Origin: Pycnopodia helianthoides
Lineage: Eukaryota; Echinodermata; Asteroidea; Forcipulatida; Asteriidae
Reading direction: 5' to 3'
DNA length: 64,000 bases
Assembly: GCA_032158295.1 (NCBI GenBank)
Contig: CM063253.1
Coordinates: forward strand, 5,735,001 to 5,799,000
Part shown: positions 13,101 through 22,500 of the stretch, one piece after another
Layout of the letters: each line of letters opens with the position of its first letter
Numbering within the stretch: position 1 is the stretch's first letter
Translations under genes and position numbers: made by a program
The notes under the pieces: model-generated
The model's input: only the letters and a program-made list of their open reading frames with translations
Told to the model about the DNA's origin: nothing
The model's database searches: none

Positions 13101-15027
13101 AAGCGATGCGTAGTGTGCATGGAAAAGCATGACTGCTTCCCACCACTGTGCAGCAGCACTTGGAAGCAGTCATGCTTTTCCATGCACATTGGGCGCCGCT
13201 TGCTTGGTTTGTTTACATTGTATATCCACTGTGAATCACATGACTCCGGTCGCCGATTGTGTCTATTACCAATGTTGGCCATGTGCTTTAACAGAATCAT
13301 AAATTTGTTCCTTTTTGTTTTATTTTCCTTCTTCTACATTCCAGGACTGGTTACTACTACAACACCACCCTCTTGTTGTCGATTTTTCTGGGAATGTTTG
13401 GTCTGGATCGACTGTACCTGGGCTACCCAGCCCTGGCCCTGCTCAAATTCTGCACAGTGGGGCTACTCTTCATCGGCCACTTTCTGGATGTCATTCTCAT
13501 TGCTATGCAGGTTGGTATATATGGAGGGTGGACGATTGGTACCCCGCTCTTCTTTCCCTCCTCAAAGTAAATTTGGTCTCTATATTTCGAAATTTTGGCC
13601 GAGGCCTTTCCAGAGGGTGATTAGATAAATAAGTCTTGGGAGTATTCTGATGTTGGGATGCGTTAAAAGTGCATGATTTCATTTTAATTCACTCGTTAAA
13701 ATAGCATGCATTGGAACCCAATATTCCAAATAGCATAAATTGGAACCCAAGATTTCAAAATCAATAGCATACATAAGAACCCAAGATTCCATATAGCATA
13801 CATGGAAACCCAAGATTCCAAATAGCATGCAATGCATGGGAACCCAAGTTTCCAAATAGCATGCTTGGGAACCCAAGATTTCAAAATCAATAGCATACAT
13901 AAGAACCCAAGATCCCATATAGCATACATGGAAACCCAAGATTCCAAATAGCATGCATAAGAACCCAAGATTCCAAATAGCATACATAAGAACCCAAGAT
14001 TCCAAAATCAATAGCATACATAAGAACCCAAGATTCCATATAGCATGCAATGCATGGGAACCCAAGATTCCAAATAGCATACATAAGAACCCAAGATTCC
14101 AAATAGCATACATAAGAACCCAAGATTCCATATAGCATACATAAGAACCCAAGATTCAAAAATCAATGGCATACATAAGAACCCAAGATTCCATATAGCA
14201 TGCAATGCATGGAAACCCAAGATTCCAAATAGCATGCATAAGAACCCAAGATTCCAAATAGCATACATAAGAACCCAAGATTCCAAAATCAATAGCATAC
14301 ATAAGAACCCAAGATTCCATATAGCATGCAATGCATGGGAACCCAAGATTCCAAATAGCATACATAAGAACCCAAGATTCTAAATAGCATACATAAGAAC
14401 CCAAGATTCCAAATAGCATGCAATGCATGGGAACCCAAGATTCCAAATAGCATACATAAGAACCCAAGATTCCAAATAGCATGCATCGGAACCCAAGATT
14501 TCAAAATCAATAGCATACATAAGAACCCAAGATTCCATACAGCATACAATTGGGACCCAAGATTCCAAATAGCATTCAATGCATGGGAACCCAAGATTCC
14601 CAACAATGGGATACCACATGCACGTACTACTTGGTTGTCGTTATTAATGTAAGTTTTTAGTTGTGGTTCTAAGATGCTCCAGTTGTAGTAATTGCGAAAG
14701 AAATCCCCTCATTACCGCTATAACATCACAAACCGCTATAACAGGAGCATAGTCGTTAGCGGGGTGTGAGAGCGCCCTCTTGTGGCAATGAATTTTTTCG
14801 CAATTATTACAACCCAAAGCATCTTGGAACCTAGACTAATAATGTAAGGTATGCTACTGACAATTTTCCAAGTACTTCTATGAATGATCTAAACTTATGT
14901 ATATATTTTTTCTTTGTAGGTTGTCGGACCAGCAGACGGCTCGGATTACATTTTAGATTACTACGGACCGGCATTACACAAATCCACAATAGATAACTAC
15001 ACATACTACATGCCTAACACAGACTGA
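10152..15027 (+). CDS. TM2D1: TM2 domain-containing protein 1 (five coding exons, complete)
   Basis: Membrane protein of the three-member TM2D family. The human form binds amyloid-beta and the fly homologues act in Notch signalling. Coding exons: 10152-10333, 11200-11276, 12198-12291, 13345-13510, 14920-15027; phases agree at every junction and the product is 208 residues, close to the human 207. A hydrophobic signal-type segment (QWLYIVLVIVVTLEVL, about residues 26-41) precedes VKCKDLQLGQY. A Cys-rich ectodomain follows (YVCQDPVIDSVTQ, VNCMPVPGTVC, N-glycosylation NGT), then the TM2 domain: two membrane segments joined by GLDRLYLGYPALALLKFCTV. The C-terminus has VVGPADGSDYILDYYG as in human TM2D1. 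The conserved DRF motif of the family reads DRL here. The ATG at 10152 was chosen because it gives the family length. The frame is open further upstream to a good acceptor at 10018-10019, so the 5' UTR is probably spliced. Confidence 0.93.
10375..10785. repeat. Inverted repeat, family V, in TM2D1 intron 1
   Basis: It opens with CAGGGTTTGCCCTTAACC and closes with GTTAAGGGCGAGCCCTG. Inside are 'GACTAGCCAGAGGGACCAGTTAGC'-type motifs that recur at 15374-15450, 19795-19850, 20225-20345, 20690-20890 and 60515-60590. Confidence 0.65.
11612..12056. repeat. MITE-like repeat, family D, in TM2D1 intron 2
   Basis: The ends GGTAGGGCCATAGATTGGTAA and CCAATCTATGACCCTACCC are inverted. The interior ('AAGAACTTACTTGATGAGAAG', 'TTTGAATCTGAGAA') matches 54513-54877. 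Confidence 0.7.
12378..12570. repeat. MITE, family B (TM2D1 intron 3)
   Basis: The ends GGGCCCAATTTCATAGAGCT and AGCTCTTTGAAATTGGGCCC form a terminal inverted repeat. The interior has CTGCTTAAGCAGAAA, 'TACCAGTCACAAATTG' and 'GGTAACCTTATTCTGGTAAG'. This is the best-preserved copy of a family present at least eight times in the window. Confidence 0.85.
12674..13012. repeat. MITE-like repeat, family C (TM2D1 intron 3)
   Basis: It carries the family C order: 'CACAACATTGGTAAGATC', 'GGTCATGGTGGAAAACTTCC', 'TTTTTGAGAAATGGGTAAAAC', 'TATATGTTGGGTCACACAAAG', then 'TTGACAATTACCAATGTTGG' and 'GTGCTTTAA'. Confidence 0.7.
13045..13263. repeat. Long-armed palindromic element (TM2D1 intron 3)
   Basis: Two ~100-bp arms, starting ACACAATCGGCGACCGGA and ending TCCGGTCGCCGATTGTGT, converge on a short loop near 13140-13160 (ATGCTTTTCCATGCAC on one side, GTGCATGGAAAAGCAT on the other). 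It is inserted at a rearranged end of a family C copy. Confidence 0.8.
13690..14610. repeat. 29-bp minisatellite in TM2D1 intron 4
   Basis: About 30 copies of a ~29-bp unit (CCCAAGATTCCAAATAGCAT plus ACATAAGAA) with variants (AAAATCAATAGC insert, GCAATGCATGGG version). The variants recur in order, suggesting higher-order units of several monomers. Long ORFs reading ILGSYVCYLESWVLMY on the minus strand in all three frames are by-products of a stop-poor unit whose length is not a multiple of three. Confidence 0.92.
14660..14835. repeat. MITE-like repeat (TM2D1 intron 4)
   Basis: TTCTAAGATGCTCCAGTTGTAGTAATTGCG at the left is inverted at the right as CGCAATTATTACAACCCAAAGCATCTTGGAA; the two ends match imperfectly. 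It ends about 85 bp before the last TM2D1 exon. Confidence 0.75.
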
Positions 15028-15815
15028 AAGCTGAGTTGATGTCATTCCTTTATTAACTGAAATATATGAACATATTGTGGATAGAATTTTGCAGTAACAC
15101 AGCTAGCCTGAACATCTGACGGCACACTTCGAGGCTCGTGAATAACGCCAGAGACCGGCTTTGAGCGTTTGGAGGGATCCTGACAAACGCACCTTTGACC
15201 TCGCATCCCATTGCGGTCTTGCGGATAAGGACAGGGGACCAGTCTAGCAGTGACCATCATTTTGATCAATAGACCGGTGCCTGTCCTTATCCTTGCCGAT
15301 AAGGACAGGGGACCAGTCTATCACTCGGCTTGCTTAAGTAGGCCCTCTTGTGATGAATATGAGACAAGCCTACAGGGTTTGCCCTTAACGTTTTCAAATG
15401 ACTAGCCAGTGGGACCAGTTAGCTTGTCAGTTTTTTTCACTGGTCTGTATTTTACAATTAACCCTCTTGCTGTCTGACCATTCAATACCATTCAAGTGGT
15501 TTTGAATGATAGATCAACTATGCCAGCCTGCAATATGATACCATGAGGGAATGCATGTACACAGTACACAGTTAGTTCTGTGCACAGTTGTGCCACCGTA
15601 CACAACCTTGGCAGTCGAATGGTTTCAAATGGTTGGTCAACTCACTGGAAAATGTTGCCAAGAGTCACTGACAGTAGGAAGGTTAAAGAAGGAATGCTTA
15701 CCAGCAAAGAACTAGCCAGCTGGACCACTCGGAGAGAATTGTGACTGGTGTCTCAACTAGCATTGGGGTTGTTTAAAATAGAGAACACTTGACTCCAACA
15801 GGATGTGTGAAAATC
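15028..15815. other. TM2D1 3' flank with repeat fragments
   Basis: 15200-15320 holds an inverted pair around GATAAGGACAGGGGACCAGT and ACCGGTGCCTGTCCTTATCC. 15374-15450 is a family V fragment. 15463-15692 is a family E copy ('CTGTCTGACCATTCAATACC', 'GCCAGCCTGCAATATGATACC'). No canonical AATAAA was found near the stop codon, so the polyadenylation site is unplaced. Confidence 0.5.
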
Positions 15816-16098
15816 ATAGAGTTATATATAAGAACTAGAGGGCGCACTAGCCAAGTTACGTGACTCGTCGCGCGGGCGGTGCGGCATGTTTTAAGTACCA
15901 CTACCATTACTTTACTGTACGCAAAACAACAACATGAACACCGAGCGCGTGATGCGTGCATTTACCATACGCACATCGTAAAACTTCGTACTCAATTTTG
16001 CCCTCTATTAAATGGCGCTCGTGTCTCCTTGCGGTCCGGTGCGTTTTGTGCACGCAGTATTGCCAGTGCGCCCTCTAGTTCTTATATAAACTCTATGG
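15816..16098. repeat. MITE-like repeat, family K
   Basis: Termini ATAGAGTTATATATAAGAAC..TAGAGGGCGCACTAG and GTGCGCCCTCTAGTTCTTATATAAACTCTAT are inverted over ~35 bp. The interior is GC-rich and unrelated to coding sequence. Confidence 0.8.
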
Positions 16099-16501
16099 TG
16101 AAAATAGATGTTCGAGGCACCATTTTTGTTGTCTCACGTGAACAGAAAGTACTTGGTGGCAATACAATTTCCCTCCACTGAATTCTGAGGCCGATTTCAC
16201 CAAGCTCTAAGATTGATCTCAACTGCCAATCAATCTTAACTGCTAAGCAAAGTGTGATGTCACACAATACAAAACACCATGGCAATATTGACAACTCGTC
16301 TTAAGATGAATCTGAATGCTTTGTGAAATCGAGCCATGGCCCTCTAGTGTGTCTGTTAATTTGAAAAGCCTTTGCTTTAAGCACAGTTGAGTATACTTAT
16401 ATAGATCAAAACTAATTTTTATAATAAAACTAGCAATCCTGACATTGGTCTGAACTAACAGAGGAGGATAATTTTACAAGGATGTAATTCTATATTACTT
16501 T

Positions 16502-16862
16502 AGGGCGTGTCGTGGCCGAGTGGTCTAGTTCACCGGACCCAAGCTCTGGTGTTGTCAGCAGCACAGTGTGGGTTCGAATCCCAGTCCTGACACTTGTGCC
16601 CTTGAGCAAGGCACTTAATCATAATTGCCTCGTTAAAAATTGGGAAGGTAGTGCATTCTGCTCTACCAAGTACCAGTCAGGCTCCTAGTGGACGATACCC
16701 ATGTGATGATATCCTAGTGGATACATCCTTACGGACTGTGAAGGGGTAACCCTGTTTCAGTCCAGGAGTAGGTGGCAACGTGTCCCTGGTGTCAGTTGAT
16801 TGGGTCAACAGCCCAAATCAGTTAAGTGTAGCCTTGTGAGTTAGGCGATGTCTCGTAAAAAA
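16502..16862 (+). mobile_element. tRNA-derived SINE, family A relative
   Basis: Head GTGTCGTGGCCGAGTGGTCTAG (A box) and GGGTTCGAATCCCAGTCCTG (B box), then 'TTGAGCAAGGCACTTAATC' and a ~250-bp body ending near an A-rich tail. The tRNA-like part resembles a Leu/Ser-type head but lacks a closed cloverleaf. Confidence 0.75.
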
Positions 16863-17283
16863 AAGAAGAAACAAAATGGGGTTGTTTTCCTTCCTTTAAA
16901 TTAAGTGTGATACCCCATGTCAGAACTTGAAACTGGTTTTATTTGCTCATCAAGAAACAAGAGCCTTCAAGTAACAGGCCTATTTATTGTTTCTCAATAT
17001 ACAGAATGTTTAAGATACCAAGGCTGATGCTGGCTTGATTTTTAATGCTGTTTCACTATTCCAAGTCGTGCCTGATTTGGGCGTAGGGCATCCCAAGTAA
17101 TCTCAGGATTAAGATAAATGTTGCTTTGTGATATGAATAACATTTAATAGTAATAATTTAATTATTTTGAGGAAAAAAAATTCTGTTGTCTGTTTGTACT
17201 GATTTGCTCTCAAAGAAGGATTGACATACACACTATCTTATAAACTTGGGGTCTTATTAATTAACAGTCAGCAAGATTCTTAA

Positions 17284-17550
17284 CCCTCCTACTGTTTGAC
17301 CATTCAATATCATCCACTGTGGTTTGGAATGATCGATAGATTATGCCTACCTGGGATATGATACCATGTGGTGAATGCATCTACACAGTACACAGTCACC
17401 CTCCTACTGTCTGACCATTCAATATCATCTACTTTGGTTTGGAACGAAGGATACCCTTTTCCAGCCTGCTGTATAGTATCATGTGCACGTTGTGCCACAC
17501 AACTTGCGAGTTAAATGGTTTCAAATTGTTGGTCAACTGACTTTAGGCGG
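17284..17550. repeat. Family E repeat, two units
   Basis: Two head-to-tail units of 'CCTCCTACTGTTTGACCATT', 'CAATATCATCCACTGTGGTTTGGAATGAT', 'CACAGTACACAGTCA'. Related copies are at 15463-15692, 54890-55200 and 58955-59190. Confidence 0.65.
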
Positions 17551-17844
17551 GTTAAATAAAGATTGTGATTGATAAGTTCTGATACAACAAATACATTCAA
17601 ATGGGCCATTACAAAATCTTGCCATTTTTCGGTAATATTTTTTGTCAGCAAACAATGTGACGAAAGATGGAAAAGAAACAAATCTAATGAAGAATGCATT
17701 GTTGTAAGCAACTTATAGTTGAGAGATTTTTGTGCCTTTTTTGGACTTGAGACCAACCAGGGATCTTCAATAGAGAATCCAATCTGGTCTTGCTCTACGA
17801 TTCATTAAAGGTTTCCTAATGTGTAAATATTTGTGAAACTTTAA

Positions 17845-18490
17845 AGGGTGTGTACATTGGTAAGACTACTCACAGCTTTGCAAGTAACTTATATGGTATG
17901 AAGTTGGTCATGGTGGAAAACTTCCCTTGAAATTGTTTTGCTTGAAATGCTATGGTTTTTGAGAAATTAATAAAACGAATTAGTTTTTATCACGGTGATA
18001 AAATCCGATTTTGAAAACAGTGAAAACATATAAGTGGTTTACTGTTTTCTTGTGACTCTGATGACCGATTGAGCTTGAAATTTTCACAGGTTTGTTATTT
18101 CATGGATATGTTGGGTTGAATTACCGTTGGGTTACACAAAGTGTGGATACGGTATTTGACAATTACCAGTGTTGTACACATGCTTTAAACGGTGTGCACA
18201 ACATTATTAAGATTAAAGATAAAACAGTTACAGACAGTGTGCAGGTAACAAACTTGGTGTAAAGATGTTCATGGTGGAAAACTTCCCCCTAAATAGTTTT
18301 GCCTAAAATGCTATGGTTTTTGAGAAAACAAGTAAAACAAATGAGTCTTGTTTGAAAACAGTGAAAACATATAAGTTTGTTCCCACTATTTTCTCATGAC
18401 TGACGACCGATTGAGCTGAAATGTCACAAGTTTATTTTCAAAGTGCACTCTTTGACAATTACCAATGTGCATGTCCATGTGCTTTAAAAG
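17845..18490. repeat. Two adjacent family C MITE-like copies
   Basis: 17845-18190 and 18190-18490 each run through 'GTGTACATTGGTAAG' or 'GTGCACAACATTATTAAG', 'GGTCATGGTGGAAAACTTCC', 'GAAAACATATAAGT' and 'TTTGACAATTACC'. They are direct repeats. Confidence 0.65.
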
Positions 18491-18834
18491 TTAGGTAATT
18501 TTTCTGATAATTTATGTTATTATATGCACAGTAAAGCAATAAACTCTTGTAAGAAACTTGGTAACTGATGTTTCTGTTCCCTCTTTAATTACAAAAAAGT
18601 AAAACATTGTTCCCTTTTTAATTACAAAAAAGTAAAACATTGTGCGAGATGGAATTTTGAAAATAAAACTTTTGCAAGTAATGTTGAATGAAGCGAAAAA
18701 CAATCGCTTGTGTTTTATTCTTGAGTAAGTTGAGTTGAAACAAAAGTATATATTATAATATACATAGCTAACCTTCAATGTGGCAAATGGTACGGAAAAC
18801 AATCATTTATGTGCAATTTATATAAGATGTCGAG

Positions 18835-19300
18835 AGTGGTAGAGTGCCGATTTACGGCGCCCAGAGCGCCTGGTGGGGGCGGGGAAATCGGGGCCCAGCG
18901 GAGATCCCCAGCCATCTAAAACACTAGGTGGCGCTGTTTCAATTCTGCGGTGGCGTCTGATCGGCGAACTTCAGTCACTTTTTCGACTGCTTCGATTCTT
19001 TGGAATTTGACATATTTACGCTTTAAGAGGATTAAATCAATGTTTGTCAACGTCCACACGCTAGAGGATACTTACATCTAAAATACCGTTTATTCAGAAT
19101 GGTCATCGCGGTGGACAAAGTACGTACACTGTGAAGGGTTCGTGAGTCCCTAATTTGTTTACATTAACTAACCGTGCATAGCGAAATGCGAGTGTGCTGT
19201 GCTGCATTAAATTCGTGATAAATTTGGAAGTTGCTTTCAAACAATTATTGACTATTGTGTGTCCGATCGGTTAGGCTCGTCGAATTCAAGTTCTGGTGGC
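18835..19300 (+). promoter_or_regulatory. GC-rich candidate promoter / 5' exon of the LAP gene
   Basis: 18835-18920 is unusually GC-rich for the window and holds a GC-box-like GGTGGGGGCGGGGAA. The LAP coding start at 19567 follows an acceptor (TTTGCAG, ending 19527), so a noncoding first exon must lie upstream, and this stretch is a reasonable place for it. The donor was not identified. Confidence 0.3.
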
Positions 19301-19566
19301 TGATTCATGAATTACAATGTGGGTGCAAATTCTTGGTCATGTTGGTCCCGGCTTAATAATAATAGACTAGAGGCGTAGAGCAAGACACTTTTAAAACTAT
19401 ATTAATTTATTACTTAGTATTTTGCTCCTTGCTTTGCGTTCCTGACTCTGGCAAGAAGTAATGATCTAGAGAATATGGAACTAGAACAAGTGTAAATTAA
19501 CGTCTGATTTATTGTTTCCATTTGCAGATTTATCTCTATACAATGATCCCTTAGAAAGCTGCCACG

Positions 19567-22500
19567 ATGGCTTGCTTCTGCATCCGTCTGCAGAAGGATA
19601 TCGTGAAGACGTTGGATTTTCGTCACTGTAGCCTCTCCTTCATCCCTCCGGAGGTGTACGAGTACGATGAAACATTGGAAGAGTTATGTCTGGACTCCAA
19701 TAACATCAAGGAATTACCCAGGGTAAACAGAAGCGCAAAGCTGTATTTAACTTGCCACACCCGTGCTCAAATTTTAACAGTGGTCCGTTAGCCAGACGCC
19801 AGTTAAAACACCCGAGGACCAGTCAAACTTTATTCTAAGTGGTCCAGGGCCCAATTTCATAGCGCTGCTTAACGGTAAGCAAATTTTCGTGCTAACTGTA
19901 GCAGAAAAATTTGCTTATAACCATAAGCGTATTTCACAGGTTCAGCAAGAAAATGGGCAGTCGTCTTGCGCGTTCACCGTGTAATTGCATTGTTACGTCA
20001 TTCATTTTCGGGCAGTAAGCACCGGAAGGTTAGCATACCTTTTCGTGTGCTTACGGTTAGCAGCGCTATGAAATATAGAAAACCCTAAACGTATACGTAA
20101 GCACAGAATCGGCCGTTAAGCAGCTTTATGAAATTGGCCCAGCTGGCTTGTTCAGTGTTGAAAAATATCTCAATTTTATTTGAAAGATGGCCTTGTGATA
20201 AAAGCTGGTGGAGTAGTGAAATGACAAGCTATAAACTATATTTTAATCTTGCCACACCCGGGCTCAAATTTTAAACTGGACCGTAGGCACGAGGCCGTTG
20301 GCGTCAGGCAGTAAACTCACAACCGGACAAGCCCGGCGGTTCTGTTTTTTTTTTTAATTGATTAATAATACCTAAAACTTAGTAATCTTTTTTAATTTCT
20401 GATGTCAAGATGTGTTTTTTATTCCAGTCTCTCTTCCACTGTCAATTCCTGCGGAAACTCGGCGTGTGTGACAACGACCTCTGCTCCGTCCCCAATGCTG
20501 TGGCTAGCCTCGTCAACTTGGAACAACTGGACATCAGTAAAAATGGTAATGGCGTCAACTTCTTGACCAAAGTATAGAGGGAGTCCAGATTGAAAACCCT
20601 ATCCGCAATGACAGTGACAGCGACAGTGGCACACACAACCCTCCGTACTTATTCTTACTTGTGCATGTAATGCAGCATTCTCCCTTTAACAGTGGTCCAT
20701 TGGCCAGACGCCGGTTAAAACACCCGAGGACCAGTCAAACTCTAAGTGGTCCAGCTGGCTTGTTTAGTGTTGAAAAACAACTCAATTTAATTTGAAATAT
20801 AGACTTGTGATAAAAGCTGGTGGAATGACAAGCTTACTGGTCCTGCTGGCCAGTCACTAAAGTAAAGAAAGTGAAGGGCAAACCCTGAAATCTTTTTTTG
20901 ATTACTGGTACTCTTTTTTTTGGTTTAAAAACAAATTATTTCCTAATACAAAATTTAGGGTGACTCTTCTTTTTCTATTTGTATGACTTCAAAATAAGTT
21001 TTTTCACTTTAATATTAGAACTGAGTATATATTACTGATTTTATTTTTCAGGTATTGTGGAGCTACCAGATAGCATCAAATGCTGCAAGAATCTTAGCTG
21101 GGAAATCAGTGTCATCCTTGGAAAGTAGATCAATATCTAGTTGGTCCTAGACCCAGTCTGTCCTTCCGCCATTTGATGGTTCTGATGTGTAAGCACTGCA
21201 GAACAAAAAAAGACAAAATGTAAACATACTTGGTTTTAGGAAGATGTTCATGCTTGTCGGAGTTGTCAGTTTTAGAGATAAGAGTTTTGAGTTTGTGAGC
21301 TTGGGTTCTTATTATAAAACTGTCCAACATTCTCAAATGGTTGTTTTTCATAATATGTGAACTGGCAATGTGCTTCAGATGTGTTTTTATTTCTGATTGG
21401 GACGCATGATTCCTAATCTGGATTTCATTTAGAACGGTCATTTTCTTATTGTATTTTGCTTACCTAAGTTTCATGTGTTTTTTCCCTTTCCAACCTTGGC
21501 CTTAGTCCGACTCTAGCTCTGAGCTCCATTTGATATTGAAGCACCGAGCAAAATGCACAGTGCTCCAAAATTGATAGTTCGATAAGTGTTTACTAACCAG
21601 AAACAGTGTGACATGTGTGACGTAGCTCTCAAAATTACTTAGATCGTCCACTCCATGCATCACTTAGTCATCTCTTGAGGTTTTAGTAAGTACTAGTCAC
21701 TCTAGTCGCCCCAACTTGCAGTGCTAAAGCAGAGCCCAGGCGACGTTTAGAAAAAAGGCCCCATGTTTGGGCAGTATCAGTGTTCCCCCAATTGGGTTCC
21801 CTGTTCATAGATGGTCAAATGTTTTTTTTCTTTCAGGCTTCCTAAAGGGTTTACCCAACTGGTGAACCTGACCCAGCTGTACCTCAATGACACACTCCTT
21901 GATTACCTCCCTGCAAACTTTGGCCGTCTCATCAAACTCACCGTCTTGGAGCTTAGAGAGAACAGACTCAAAGCATTACCACGGTAATTGATTAAAGTAG
22001 TAGTGTGTTCTGGCCGAGCAGGTCTAGAGCATCGAACTCAAGATTTGGTGGCTAGGTCATCAAGAGTTTGGGTTCGAATCCCGGTCATGACATTTTTATG
22101 GTTTGGGCAAGACATTATTGTTCTCATCACCCAGAAGTAAATGGGTACCATGAAGTGTAGAGATTGTTGATGTGAATGATTAGCAAACCTGGGTGTCACT
22201 TTGGCTGCCGGTACTGCATAATCCAAAGGAGTAAGGTCCATACCACAAGGACTTGCACAGTGTATTGTAAAGAAGAAGCTAAAACATTTGCTGTTTATAA
22301 TAATAACAATAAATTGATCATTATTTGAAATATGAAAAATTAATTATAATTCTTTTATGATTTTAACTTTTTTCCCTTCTATCAATCAAAGGTCTATGTC
22401 AAGACTGACAGAGCTAGAGAGACTGGATCTTGGCATGAATTCATTCAGACAAATAGTAAGTACTCGCGGGAACCAGACCATGGCGCAGACTGCAATCGAA

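Noticed and set aside
13679..14619. Hydrophobic repeat-protein ORFs (ILGSYVCYLESW)
   Set aside because: They are translations of a 29-bp minisatellite in an intron, open in all three frames; not a gene.
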